A DNA stretch of 50,718 nucleotides from an uncultured Verrucomicrobia subdivision 3 bacterium (GTDB taxonomy: Bacteria > Verrucomicrobiota > Verrucomicrobiia > Limisphaerales > UBA11358). Below are positions 26,377-35,073 of the stretch, piece after piece. The stretch's first letter is position 1, and each line of letters starts with the position of its first letter. The notes beneath the pieces were generated by a model. That model worked only from the letters and a program-made list of their open reading frames with translations. It was not told the origin of the DNA and did no database searches. The stretch covers positions 1-50,718 of the forward strand of contig CAIQEI010000047.1 of the NCBI GenBank assembly GCA_903870815.1, written 5' to 3'. The translations under genes and the position numbers were made by a program.

Positions 26377-26402
26377 AACCCCTAAGCCGAAGCTTAGGGG
26401 TT
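26377..26402 (-). terminator. Rho-independent terminator of first short pilin
   Basis: Read on the minus strand: AACCCCTAAGC, loop TTCG, GCTTAGGGGTT, an 11-bp perfect stem with a stable tetraloop, followed by TTTCG to give a T-tract. It begins 19 bp after the stop codon of the pilin at 26421-26792. Confidence 0.88.
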
Positions 26403-26420
26403 GAGGATGAAACGCCAGGT

Positions 26421-26792
26421 TTACTGGAGTTGGTGGGGCGGCGTGGCCGTGCTGTAAGTGCACAGCGGATTGCTGCCGACCTTGGTGAGCGAATAGGTGC
26501 CGCTGGCCGGACAAGCCGGGAGGCTGCCCGCCGAGTTCAGCTTGATGTAGGGGGTCAGGTCGCTGGTCAAGGTAATGGCAGCACCGGTTACCTGGCCCTT
26601 TTCCAACGCCCATTGGTTCGCCGCCGCGTCAATCTGGCGGAGGTTGTTGATGCAGGCATTGGCCTGCGAGGTGGCGCGAGCCTTCACGAAGTTCGGAATC
26701 GCGATGGCCGCCAATAGGCCGATGATGGCCACGACGATCATGATTTCCACCAGGGTGAAGCCCGCCTTACGGATGTTTTTGGTCTGTTTCAT
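26421..26792 (-). CDS. Short type IV pilin-like protein
   Basis: Length is 123 aa from the ATG at 26792; a longer frame to 26828 adds an unlikely leader. The start gives MKQTKNIRKAGFTLVEIM, a normal 11-residue leader with Gly at -1. The rest (PNFVKARATSQANACINNLRQIDAAANQW split over a helix, then TLTSDLTPYIKLN, PACPASGTYSL, CTYSTATPPHQLQ) matches its two neighbours. It has its own promoter and terminator, so it can be made in bulk separately from the motor genes. Confidence 0.9.
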   Translation of the reverse strand: MKQTKNIRKAGFTLVEIMIVVAIIGLLAAIAIPNFVKARATSQANACINNLRQIDAAANQWALEKGQVTGAAITLTSDLTPYIKLNSAGSLPACPASGTYSLTKVGSNPLCTYSTATPPHQLQ

Positions 26793-26890
26793 TTTGTTTG
26801 TCTTTCTAAGTACGCGGCGGAACTGCACGGCAGACGGGTTATATGATTACGACTTTGTTCCCTTGATTGTCTGACGCAACCGCGTGAGCT

Positions 26891-26918
26891 ACTATAGCAC
26901 TACGGATGCCAATGTCAA
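26891..26918 (-). promoter_or_regulatory. Strong sigma70-like promoter of first short pilin
   Basis: On the minus strand TTGACA (26913-26918), 16 bp, TATAGT (26891-26896): a perfect -35 and a 5-of-6 -10. The start of transcription should fall near 26884, leaving an untranslated leader of about 90 nt. This is the best promoter match near the pilin genes. Confidence 0.7.
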
Positions 26919-27145
26919 GTGACAATAATGAAGTGCCAATAGTCATTGAAACAGGCTGAATATGGCCTTTTTCCCCTAAAAAAATGGGTGGAATGACGGG
27001 TAAAAGCCTCAATAAGTCTACTCGTGTCTATATATGCGACACTTGGCGTCCTGCTATTGGACAATGGATTGACGCTATATTGGAATGTCAGCAATGGAAT
27101 ACAAGGTGGCCGATGCAAATATCATATAATGAGTGATGATCAAAA
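26919..27145. other. AT-richer gene-free stretch
   Basis: No credible gene. Base composition is visibly lower in GC than the surroundings (for example near 27020-27045 and 27105-27140). It separates the pilin group from a decayed nuclease gene and may be old foreign or decayed sequence, but nothing in it can be recognised. Confidence 0.35.
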
Positions 27146-28540
27146 TTAAATCACCTCGTTCAATTCGGGCAACAGCGGCTTCAACCCAAATCGTTCCTCA
27201 ATCAGATTGTCAGATTGCCGAGAATCCCGCGCGGCCCGTTTTCCCCGTGCGTCAGCACCACGCGCGGCCGGCTCGGCGCAATGACATTAAACCAAGCCAG
27301 CAAATCGGTCTGGCCGGCGTGGGCGCTGAAACCGCCGAGCGTATGGATTTTCGCCTTTACCGCGATTTTTTCGCCGAAGATCCTGACGAACTGGTCGCCC
27401 TCGACCAGCCGCCGGCCCAGTGTGCCGGCGCCCTGACAGCCGACGATGACGACGTGCGTCGCCGGCTTCCAGAGGTTCGCCTTGAGGTGATGCAGGATGT
27501 GCGTCCGCCGCTCGACATCCCCGCGCTGGCCATGACCAGGCAGGGCCCCGGCTGGTCGTTGATTTTTTTTGAGTCCTCCGCCGTCACGCACGATTTCAGC
27601 GATGGAAAATCCTCGTGCGCCGGCTTCTGAGCGATATATATCAGCGTCTCGTTTTCGAACAGCTCGTGGTGATGCCGATAAATTTCTGTGGCGGCGATTG
27701 CCATCGGGCTGTCGAAAAAAATCGGGAACGGCTGCACCAGCCGGCCGCGAAACATCTGGCTCAGCAGCAGCACCAGCAACTGCGCCGGGCCGACCGCAAC
27801 CGTCGTCACGAGAATTTTTCCGCCGGCGCTGACCGCGTCTATCACGATGCTGGTGAATTTCGCCACGGTTTTGTCCAGCGGCTGGTGTTCGCGGTCGCCG
27901 TAGGTGGATTCCAACACCGCCAGGTCCGTCTGCCGTAACGGTTCATAGTCTCGCAGGATTGGCGCGTTTTTCGGGCCGAGGTCGCCGGAGAAAACCAGCC
28001 GCTTGGGTTTTTCCCCGTCGTCCACCACTAACTGGATGCTGGCCGAACCAAAGCAGGTGACCCGCCTCGGTCCGGATGGCCTGGATGCCTGGCGCCACTT
28101 TCACCGCCTGCTGATATGGTACCGGCTGAAAACGTTCGATGATCGCCTCGGCGTAGGGGGCGTGTAAAGCGCTGCCTGCGGCGTTTCGCCGGCGCGCTCG
28201 CGCTTGCGGTTCACGCGCTCGATGTCCTGGGCCTGGATGTGCGCGGAGTCGCGCAGTATCAAGGCGGACATTTCAATGGTCGCCGGCGTGGCGAACACCG
28301 GACCGCTGTACCCCGCCTTGGCCAGCAACGGCAAACGGCCGGTGTGGTCAAGATGCCCGTGCGTGATCATGACGGTATCGAGCTGTGGGTTGGCGGGCAG
28401 CGGTGCCCGATTTATCTCGTCGGAGCGATGATTGCCGGAAACCTCCCGCAGTCCACCAACCCGCGGGCGGATTGGGTTTGAACGAGAAAAGCCGAGACGG
28501 TGACTTCGCTGCCGGCCGCACCGAAAAGGGGGATTTTCAT
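27146..28540 (-). pseudogene. Decayed MBL-fold/beta-CASP RNA-processing nuclease
   Basis: Fragments in three frames form one metallo-beta-lactamase/beta-CASP protein (COG1236 type): KIPLFGAAGSEVTVSAFLV at the start, THGHLDHTGRLPLL, ESTYGDREH, an ASAGM...GGR motif, HTLGGFSAHAGQTDLL and LTHGEN. Five indels break it: loss of one C near 28430, loss of one C in a C5 tract near 28158, gain of one T near 28050, gain of two bases near 27510, and an exact 8-bp tandem duplication (CAATCTGA) near 27205. Repairing all five gives about 461 aa, the normal size, ending at TAA 27146-27148. The start ATG overlaps the stop of the permease gene by 4 bp, so it was the last gene of the PPK2-permease operon. The varied indels point to true decay. 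Confidence 0.85.
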
Positions 28541-29610
28541 TTGGAGTTACCAGCGGCCGGATTCGTTTCCATGAGCCGGCTGGAAACCGCCCATTCCACC
28601 ACCAAGCGGTAGCCGACCGCCAGCAAAGTCGGCCCTAGAAAAACGCCGATGAAACCGAAGGTCAATGCGCCGCCGAGCACGCCGAAAAAAATCAGCAGGA
28701 ACGGCATGTTACTGCCCTGGCTGATGAGCCACGGCTTGACGACGTTATCCACATTGGCAACGCCGCAGCCCCAGACCAGCATGAAAATGCCCCAGCCGTT
28801 GGCGCCCTGGTGAAACAGCCAGATGGCCGCCGGTCCCCAGGTCAGCGCCGTGCCGAATATGGGCACGATGGACGAAAAAAACGTCAGCAGCGCCAGCAGC
28901 ATCGCGCCCGGCACGCCGGCGATGAGGAAGCCGACGCCCGCCAGCACCGCCTGCGTGAGGGCGGTGCCGAGGATGCCATAGACGACACCGCGCACGGTGT
29001 TGCCGGCGACGGTGAGCAGGTGTTCGCCGCGGTCACCGGCAATGTGCCGCACCAGCGCCGTGACCCACGCGCCCACTGTGGCACCGCTGCGGAATAAAAA
29101 AAACGCGATCAATATGCTCAACGCCAGCTTGATCAAACCGCTGACGAGGAACAGTCCGCCCGTAAGCAGCAACGCGCTAGCCGGCTCCACCAGTTTCTGC
29201 GCGTGAACCCACAACTGGCCGGTGTCCGCCGCCAGGCTCTGCCAGTAATCCGCCCCGCGCTGGCCCACGAGCGGCACCTTCGCCAGCCATGCCGGCGGCG
29301 CGGGCGGCCCCTGGTCAATGAACTGCCGCGTGGCGGCGGTGAGAGCCTTGACATTGTCCGCCAGCGTGGTGCCGACGATGACAAACGGCAGCAGCAGGAT
29401 CAAAATCATCCCCAGCGTCATCAACAGCGCCGCCAGCGAATGCCGGCGGCCGACCATTTTCAGGAGCCGGAAATAAACCGGCCAGCTCGAACAAACCAGC
29501 ACCACCGCCCAGAGCAGCGACGACAGAAACGGCAGCAACACGATCAGGCAGCCGCACAACAACGCCAGCACGACCACGGCGAGCAATCCTTCCTTAAAGC
29601 CGAATTTCAT
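28537..29610 (-). CDS. AI-2E family transporter
   Basis: Length is 357 aa from the ATG at 29610, which has a GGAG Shine-Dalgarno 9 bp upstream; the long frame to 29847 runs back into the kinase gene. About eight membrane segments are visible, with the PF01594 pattern: two helices at 10-55, one at 65-90, a soluble part, then a C-terminal set with FFSSIVPIFGTALTWGPAAIWL and VANVDNVVKPWLI (the NxDNxxKP motif). Members export autoinducer-2 in some bacteria or act as Na+/H+ antiporters in others; which applies here is unknown. It lies 14 bp after the PPK2 gene. Confidence 0.88.
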   Translation of the reverse strand: MKFGFKEGLLAVVVLALLCGCLIVLLPFLSSLLWAVVLVCSSWPVYFRLLKMVGRRHSLAALLMTLGMILILLLPFVIVGTTLADNVKALTAATRQFIDQGPPAPPAWLAKVPLVGQRGADYWQSLAADTGQLWVHAQKLVEPASALLLTGGLFLVSGLIKLALSILIAFFLFRSGATVGAWVTALVRHIAGDRGEHLLTVAGNTVRGVVYGILGTALTQAVLAGVGFLIAGVPGAMLLALLTFFSSIVPIFGTALTWGPAAIWLFHQGANGWGIFMLVWGCGVANVDNVVKPWLISQGSNMPFLLIFFGVLGGALTFGFIGVFLGPTLLAVGYRLVVEWAVSSRLMETNPAAGNSK

Positions 29611-29624
29611 CAGTTTTCTCCGGA

Positions 29625-30527
29625 TTATTTTTTCAACAACGCTGCCTTGGCCGCCGCGAGTTCCTTGAGCTTGTCCGGGCCGACTTCGGGATATTCCAAA
29701 CCGAGCGAGGCCAGCGTTTCGATGACCGCCGCCGCCACGATGATGCGGGTGAACCATTTGTTGTCCGCCGGCACGACATACCACGGCGAAGCTTCCGTGG
29801 CCGTCTGGCGGATCATGTCCTCGTAGGCGGCCATGTATTCGTCCCAATGTTCCCGCTCGGCGGCGTCGCTGGCGGAAAACTTCCAGTTCTTTTCCGGAGT
29901 CTCAATGCGCTCAAGGAACCGGCGTTTCTGTTCTTTCTTCGATAGGTGTAGGAAAAATTTCCGCACCACCACGCCGTTGCGGGATAGGTATTGCTCGAGG
30001 TTGCGGATGTCCTCGAAGCGGTGTTCCCAGATTTTTTTGGTGACCAGTTCCGTCGGCAGTTTTTGCCGCGCGAGTAATTCCGGATGCACGCGCACCACGA
30101 GCGTCTCCTCGTAATAGCTGCGGTTGAAGATGCCGATGTGACCGCGGTTCGGCAGCGCCTTCTGGCAGCGCCAGAGATAGTCGTGGTCCAAATCCTCCGC
30201 CGACGGCGACTTGAACGAATGGACGTCGCAGCCCTGGGGGTTGACGCCGGACATGACGTGCTTGATGACGCCGTCCTTGCCGGCGGCGTCCATCGCCTGA
30301 AAAATCAGCAGCACCGCCCACTTGTCCTGCGCGTAAAGCTTGTCCTGGAAATCGGCCATCGCCTGGACGCCGACGGCCAGCGCCTCCTGGGCGCGCGGTT
30401 TATTTTGGGACTTGATTCCCAGCGTGTCCGCCGGATCAAAATTCTTGAGCCGGAATTTTTTTCCATTCGTGACCCGGAAAGTATCCGCGAACTTCCGGGC
30501 TTTTTTGATGATCTCCTTGGGTTTCAT
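29625..30527 (-). CDS. Polyphosphate kinase 2 family protein (PPK2)
   Basis: Length is 300 aa from the ATG at 30527. Walker A FQAMDAAGKDG (about 75-85), Walker B HIGIFNRSYYEE near 130, and the lid-region Arg/Lys cluster (KKEQKRRFLERI) are present, as is the closing WYVVPADNKWFTR. PPK2 enzymes move phosphate from polyphosphate to nucleotides. The single-domain size and GIKSQNKP N-terminus resemble the group that phosphorylates AMP and ADP, but substrate cannot be fixed from sequence alone. It is the first gene of the unit with the AI-2E permease and the decayed nuclease. Confidence 0.92.
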   Translation of the reverse strand: MKPKEIIKKARKFADTFRVTNGKKFRLKNFDPADTLGIKSQNKPRAQEALAVGVQAMADFQDKLYAQDKWAVLLIFQAMDAAGKDGVIKHVMSGVNPQGCDVHSFKSPSAEDLDHDYLWRCQKALPNRGHIGIFNRSYYEETLVVRVHPELLARQKLPTELVTKKIWEHRFEDIRNLEQYLSRNGVVVRKFFLHLSKKEQKRRFLERIETPEKNWKFSASDAAEREHWDEYMAAYEDMIRQTATEASPWYVVPADNKWFTRIIVAAAVIETLASLGLEYPEVGPDKLKELAAAKAALLKK

Positions 30528-30889
30528 GGGGCGTGTTTTTAGATCTTTGGCCGTCTCAACGCGATTCCACCGGCGGCTGTATTTCCTCCCACCCTGATTC
30601 ACGGTTGCGTTTGAACAACACCTCGAGCGAGATGGCATAGAGTGGCGGGGTGAGCGGTGCGTTCATAGCCTCAGCCGGGCGCGCGAGCCGCCGGTTTTCG
30701 GGCAGGAAATGAAACAGCCATGGATGGATCCGGTAAAATTTTCCGGAGTCATTCTACAACGCCTCCGCCGGCGGGGAAGAAAATTGTCGCGCCGAAAAAA
30801 CGCCGGCGGAAATGGGGGTGAATCCGTTCCATTGGGTAGGAACGTCCGCGCGGGAGTCAGGCGTTCATAGGCTCACCGGCAGGACGATC
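30528..30889. other. Gap upstream of PPK2, possible tiny gene
   Basis: No confident gene. A 36-codon frame runs on the minus strand from ATG 30666 to TGA 30556 and ends in WEEIQPPVESR, but it has no recognisable domain and could be chance. A short GC-rich repeat (CGCCGGCGG) occurs twice, near 30768 and 30801. No clear promoter or terminator could be assigned. Confidence 0.3.
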
Positions 30890-31255
30890 CTAAACACCGA
30901 GGGCGTTCGCCGCCTCGGTCAGGTTTTGACAGGTGATCACGCGGAGGCCGGGCGGATAATGAAAAATCGTCAGGATGTTCATGCCGATATCCTTGCTCGG
31001 ATCCGGAATGACGCGCACCACCAAACCCACGCCTGCCGCCGCGATCATTTCCATGACCCGGCCAATTTCGACGGTGCAATCCAGCTCCATGGATTCCAAA
31101 TGGGTGAAATCGGCAAGGTAATGAAAACCGGGTGACATCCCGGCCAACTGGACGGCCAAATCCGCCCGCCCGGCCGCGAACTCCTCCGCCCGCACCGGCC
31201 CGATGAAATGGGCGTACAACAACTGTCTCGACTTGTTTGAGGTGACGAGCAGCAT
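30890..31255 (-). CDS. SpoIIAA/STAS-like small protein
   Basis: Length is 121 aa from the ATG at 31255 (a GTG at 31264 is also possible). The sequence has alternating beta strands and helices: LLVTSNKSRQLLYAHFIG, GFHYLADFTHLESMELD, GVGLVVRVIPDP, and a final RVITCQNLTEAANALG. That order resembles the STAS-like SpoIIAA fold often found as stand-alone proteins in environmental bacteria. No phosphorylatable Ser in the classical DxSG motif is visible. It follows a fatty acid hydroxylase gene by 54 bp and may share its transcript. Function unknown. Confidence 0.55.
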   Translation of the reverse strand: MLLVTSNKSRQLLYAHFIGPVRAEEFAAGRADLAVQLAGMSPGFHYLADFTHLESMELDCTVEIGRVMEMIAAAGVGLVVRVIPDPSKDIGMNILTIFHYPPGLRVITCQNLTEAANALGV

Positions 31256-31309
31256 GGCCAGCACCCTAAACGGCGGCGAACGGGAACACGAGCGAATAAC
31301 CGGCCGGCA

Positions 31310-31951
31310 TCAACGGGAAAAGGCCAGCACCAATTTGTTCCGGGTGGGCTGCACATCCGGAACGGACGGCCCCTGCGCCTGGGCGAACGCGACCCGCGAC
31401 CGCAGCAGCAAGGTACGGCAGCACCAGTCCGCCAGCGGCAGCACGACGTTGTAGTTCTTGCCCAGATAGCGGTGATGCAGCAGGTGATGGCCATTCAGGC
31501 GGAAGAAAATCCCCGAGCGTTCCACGTGCCGTCTCTTCGGCAGGTGCATGCACCAATGCATGTATTCATAGGCGGTGAAATACAAGGTGCAGGCCAGCGC
31601 CGCACCGCACAAAATTCCCCATTTGTGCGAGAACAGTGCCCCGATCAAAAACGGCAGCTGGCACGCCGCCACTATCGCCGGCCCGCTCCACCACGCCATG
31701 GGAATGGTCTTCTTGTCCGGCTCATGCACGAGGTGATAGGTATGGTCCGCCTTGAAGATCCGGTGATGCACCAGCGCGTGCCGTTCAAACGGAAACCGGA
31801 ATCCCCGGACCGGCTTATGCATTACGTAGCGGTGCAGCGTCCATTCAAAGAAGGAGCCGAATACGATGCCGGCCAGCGCCCCAATGGCGCACCAAAAAAA
31901 GAACATAATCATAATAAAATTTGTCGGTTTGAAGACTGAAGGAGAACTCAT
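31310..31951 (-). CDS. Fatty acid hydroxylase/sterol desaturase family protein
   Basis: Length is 213 aa from the ATG at 31951, preceded by a G-rich stretch; an ATG at 31966 is an alternative. The family's histidine clusters are in order: EWTLHRYVMH, ERHALVHHRIF, HWCMHLP and NGHHLLHHRYLGKNYNVVLPLADW. They bind the di-iron centre that hydroxylates or desaturates lipid chains. Hydrophobic segments at 10-35 and 80-120 place it in the membrane. It lies divergent from the plus-strand glycosyltransferase gene, with about 256 bp between. Confidence 0.87.
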   Translation of the reverse strand: MSSPSVFKPTNFIMIMFFFWCAIGALAGIVFGSFFEWTLHRYVMHKPVRGFRFPFERHALVHHRIFKADHTYHLVHEPDKKTIPMAWWSGPAIVAACQLPFLIGALFSHKWGILCGAALACTLYFTAYEYMHWCMHLPKRRHVERSGIFFRLNGHHLLHHRYLGKNYNVVLPLADWCCRTLLLRSRVAFAQAQGPSVPDVQPTRNKLVLAFSR

Positions 31952-32207
31952 CGCCTGCCCCCCCATGCCGGAACTCTAATCGGTCTTGATTGCTTGGGTT
32001 AAGCTCGCCCTGATTCAGGCCCGGTGCAAGTATTATCTGCAGCTTTGTCGGCACATACCGGGTTGTGTGCGTCAAGTTCACAAATCGATTTTGGTCAAGG
32101 CGTGGCCACGAGGTAAATCCTGGCGGCGCAGGGCTGCGAGCCTCAGTTTGCTGCGCCACCTTCCGAAAAAAGTTTCCCCGGCGGTTCCATCCATTATCGT
32201 ATTTGAA

Positions 32208-33902
32208 ATGGCCGACTCGCAAACGCGCCCGGACCGGAATTGCCGGCAAGTGATTACGGATTGGATCTTCCGCCATCCGTATTGGGCGCTCACCCTGCTG
32301 ACGGTCGCCGCGCTGGCTCCCTTTCTGGCCAAGCCGTTCAACCTCGACGACCCGCTGTTCATCTGGGCGGCGCAACAAATCCAGGTGCATCCGGGAAATC
32401 CCTACGGTTTCGAGGTCAACTGGTTTGGCATCGCCGAGCCGATGTGGTCGGCGACCCAAAATCCGCCGCTGATGTCTTATTATCTTGCGCTGGCGGCCGG
32501 AATTTTTGGGTGGAGCGAAATTGGGTTGCACCTGGCCGGTTTGCTGCCGGCGGTGGCGGTGGTGCTGGGAACTTACCGGCTGGCGGGTCATTTTTGCCGG
32601 CGGCCGCAGTTGGCCGCCCTGGCCATCCTGGTTTCACCCGGCTTTTTGGTCTCCAGCACGACGGTCATGTGCGATGTGGCGATGCTGGCCGGCTGGGTTT
32701 GGGCGGTGGTATTTTGGACGGAAGGATTGAGGCAAAACCGCCCGGTGAAATTATTTTGGGCCGGGATGCTGGCGGCGCTGGCCCTGCTGACGAAATACAA
32801 CGGCATCTGCCTCCTCCCGCTCCTGGCGGCTTATGGCTTGATGGAAAAGCGGGGTGTTGGACGTTGGCTGGCCTTTCTGCTGATTCCGGCCCTGGCCTTG
32901 GGCGCCAGCGAATGGTGGACCTTTCACCTCTACGGGCACCCGCATTTCCTGGCGTCCAATCAATACGCCACCGCCAACCAGACCGCCCACGGATTTTCAA
33001 GGCTGTTCAAGGTCCTGAATGTTTTGACCTTCACCGGCGGCGGTTTTGCCGTCGTGCTCTTTTGCGCGCCTTGCCTGTGGGGCAAACGGAGGCTGCTGCT
33101 ATTGACCGCCGGTGCGGCTTTGGGCGTGGCCCTCGCGCTGGCCGGCGGAATGATGACCAAGGATTATTCCTGGCTCACCGGAAACCTGCGGGTGGGAGCC
33201 GAAATCCAGATTTTTATCTGGACGGCGGGTGGGGTATTGGTGCTGGTGCTGGCCTTGGCGGACATCGGCCGGAACGGGGATTCAACCAAGTGGCTGCTGG
33301 CCTTTTGGGTGCTGGGAACCTTTGCTTTCGCGGCCTTGGTCTATTGGATGGTCAATATTCGCGCCATCCTGCCGATGGCTCCCGCGGTGGCCATTCTGCT
33401 GGCGCGGCGATTGGAGCAGAATCAACCGGCATTAACTGCGGGGATGAAATGTTCGCTCCTGGCCGGCGCGGTTTTGAGCCTGCTACTGGCGACCGCGGAT
33501 TTTCAACTGGCCAGCGCCGCCGCCAACAGCATCAAACAAATCCAGGTTCCATCGTCTGCCCGGTCCGGCCGGCTCTGGTTTTCCGGTCACTGGGGATTTC
33601 AATATTACCTGCAGTTGGCCGGGGCCAGGCCGTTGGGTTTTGTCCGTTCGGAATTGAAGCCGGGCGACTTCGTGATCATGCCCGTCCAAAATTCCAGCGG
33701 CCGGCCCGCCCGCCCCAAAGACAGCCGCTTGCTGGAAGTCGTCACCACGCCGGTTTGTCCCTGGCTGTCCACGTGGAACCCCAGAGTCGGCGCCGGGTTT
33801 TATTCGACGGTTGGGGGACCGATGCCGTTCGTCTTTGGCGACATTCCGCCGGAAGTGGCGTATGTCTATGTCCTGACCGGAACGGCGGATAAACCACGCT
33901 GA
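32208..33902 (+). CDS. GT39/ArnT-like membrane glycosyltransferase
   Basis: Length is 564 aa from the ATG at 32208; an upstream in-frame ATG at 31986 would add 74 residues of unlikely sequence. The first periplasmic loop has FNLDDPLFIWAAQQI, the acidic DDP motif of the PMT/ArnT (GT-C) fold, followed by some ten membrane segments and a soluble C-terminal part (from about 470). Such enzymes move a sugar from a polyprenyl carrier to a protein or lipid outside the membrane. It is one of only two plus-strand genes in the window and stands alone. Acceptor and donor are unknown. Confidence 0.8.
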   Translation: MADSQTRPDRNCRQVITDWIFRHPYWALTLLTVAALAPFLAKPFNLDDPLFIWAAQQIQVHPGNPYGFEVNWFGIAEPMWSATQNPPLMSYYLALAAGIFGWSEIGLHLAGLLPAVAVVLGTYRLAGHFCRRPQLAALAILVSPGFLVSSTTVMCDVAMLAGWVWAVVFWTEGLRQNRPVKLFWAGMLAALALLTKYNGICLLPLLAAYGLMEKRGVGRWLAFLLIPALALGASEWWTFHLYGHPHFLASNQYATANQTAHGFSRLFKVLNVLTFTGGGFAVVLFCAPCLWGKRRLLLLTAGAALGVALALAGGMMTKDYSWLTGNLRVGAEIQIFIWTAGGVLVLVLALADIGRNGDSTKWLLAFWVLGTFAFAALVYWMVNIRAILPMAPAVAILLARRLEQNQPALTAGMKCSLLAGAVLSLLLATADFQLASAAANSIKQIQVPSSARSGRLWFSGHWGFQYYLQLAGARPLGFVRSELKPGDFVIMPVQNSSGRPARPKDSRLLEVVTTPVCPWLSTWNPRVGAGFYSTVGGPMPFVFGDIPPEVAYVYVLTGTADKPR

Positions 33903-34010
33903 AAACCGGTCGGCTTGCAGGATTATTTATTTCCTAAACGCGGGGCCAGTCGCCAACCGCAAAGATTTCCCTTTCTTTGGTGAAAATATCTATCTGTCGT
34001 CCCCGCGCGC

Positions 34011-34208
34011 CTAGGTCATCAAACAGATCAAAAAAGCGCCAAGCAAGGCCATCCCTCCCAGCCAGTTCACGGAAAGGGGACCCAAACTGCTGTCGCCAGT
34101 CTGGTACAATACTGGTCGCCGGATGTCCCGTTCGCCGGCCACGGTGGCCGCCAGAAGCAGGCCCGACAACAAGGCCATTACGACAAATGCCATGATGCTC
34201 ATGCTCAT
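34011..34208 (-). CDS. Possible small two-helix membrane protein
   Basis: Length is 65 aa. Two hydrophobic segments, MAFVVMALLSGLLLAATV and WLGGMALLGAFLICL, flank a short polar loop (GERDIRRPVLYQTGDSS). The start could be any of three ATGs at 34208, 34202 or 34193. No homologue is recognised. It lies between two unrelated genes, 110 bp downstream of a cyclic nucleotide-binding protein gene. The hairpin form is plausible for a real small membrane protein, but chance cannot be excluded. The rest of 33903-34318 shows no gene. Confidence 0.45.
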   Translation of the reverse strand: MSMSIMAFVVMALLSGLLLAATVAGERDIRRPVLYQTGDSSLGPLSVNWLGGMALLGAFLICLMT

Positions 34209-34318
34209 ACTCCATTATAAGCATACCACATGCCGCCGGCTTTGCGAATCCGGCCTTTGGAAAGCAACGACTTCGGAAGTGCCGGAGCCTTTGAAGAGAT
34301 GCCGATAACCGACAACGA

Positions 34319-34693
34319 TCAGGGATTCTTTGATTGCGCAAGCAATCGGTCCAGGTGACGGATGCGGTCGGCGAGAACCTTCATCACATGCGTGGCGAAG
34401 AAAGGATTTTGCTGGATGAGCCGCTGAAAACGAGGTCCGTCCAGCCTGGCGAGGCTGGAAGGTTCACGGGCGACAACGGTGGCGCCGCGGGGCGACTGGT
34501 CGATGAGGGCCATTTCCCCGATGATGGCTCCGCGTACGGAATTCTCCACCACCTTGCCTTCCACAATCACGTCCAGCGCGCCTTCCAATAGAATGAACAT
34601 CCCGTCGGGGGCGTCGCCCGCCTGGAAAAGGGTTTCGCCGGGAGCAAGCCTCACCGGGTTGGTTTCGTGGGAGAATAAGTCCGCCGGATTCAT
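34319..34693 (-). CDS. Cyclic nucleotide-binding domain protein
   Basis: Length is 124 aa, a single cNMP-binding domain. It shows the beta-roll with GETLFQAGDAPDGMFILLEGALDV, the phosphate-binding cassette equivalent GAIIGEMALIDQSPRGATVVA (FGE/RxA pattern), and the closing helix NPFFATHVMKVLADRI. There is no DNA-binding domain, so it is not a full CRP-type regulator; such single-domain proteins bind cAMP or cGMP or act as structural sensors. It has no obvious partner nearby. Confidence 0.85.
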   Translation of the reverse strand: MNPADLFSHETNPVRLAPGETLFQAGDAPDGMFILLEGALDVIVEGKVVENSVRGAIIGEMALIDQSPRGATVVAREPSSLARLDGPRFQRLIQQNPFFATHVMKVLADRIRHLDRLLAQSKNP

Positions 34694-35073
34694 CGTGTGA
34701 AGATTAGATAACGATTGGATGGCGGCAAGTTACAATTGTGTGACAGCACGAGCGGGCGACACTCGGGAGGCGGGCGAGGGAAGGCAATGACATTTATGTC
34801 CTTTGATTGATTTCACTGAACCTGCTGGAAAAAGAAGGGCAGACTGGAATCAGTCTGCCCATTTTACAACTTGCGGGCATTGCGCCGGCATCTTGTATTA
34901 CCCACGGCTGTCGGAAGGCCCGTCAGCCTCATACCCACCTCTTGGTGATTCAGCGGGTGTGATTCGAGGTTACTAAACTGGCTTTGTATATTCAAGGAAA
35001 AAAACGGAAAAATGAACCAACGGGCCGGGGGATACTGTAAAATCAGCCCATTCCATTTCAAAACCCGGCGGCC
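34694..35073. other. Gene-free region between kinase and cNMP protein
   Basis: No credible gene in these 380 bp. The only marked feature is the terminator-like hairpin at 34837-34860. The 150 bp next to the cNMP gene may hold its promoter, but no good -35/-10 pair could be fixed. Confidence 0.45.
34837..34860 (-). terminator. Terminator-like hairpin downstream of kinase gene
   Basis: A perfect 9-bp stem GGGCAGACT / AGTCTGCCC with a 6-base loop. On the minus strand it is followed by TTCTTTTTCC. It lies 213 bp after the stop of the histidine kinase gene and probably ends the long secretion operon. Confidence 0.7.

Noticed and set aside
26915-27118. Minus-strand 67-aa frame in the AT-richer gap
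   Set aside because: No motif, no ribosome site, and it overlaps the promoter of the first short pilin.
27146-28540. Programmed frameshifting in the nuclease gene
   Set aside because: Five unrelated indels, including an 8-bp duplication, cannot all be read through; decay is the simpler reading.
34837-34860. Hairpin as the operator of the cNMP protein
   Set aside because: It is over 140 bp upstream of that gene, and the T-rich flank on the minus strand fits a terminator better.
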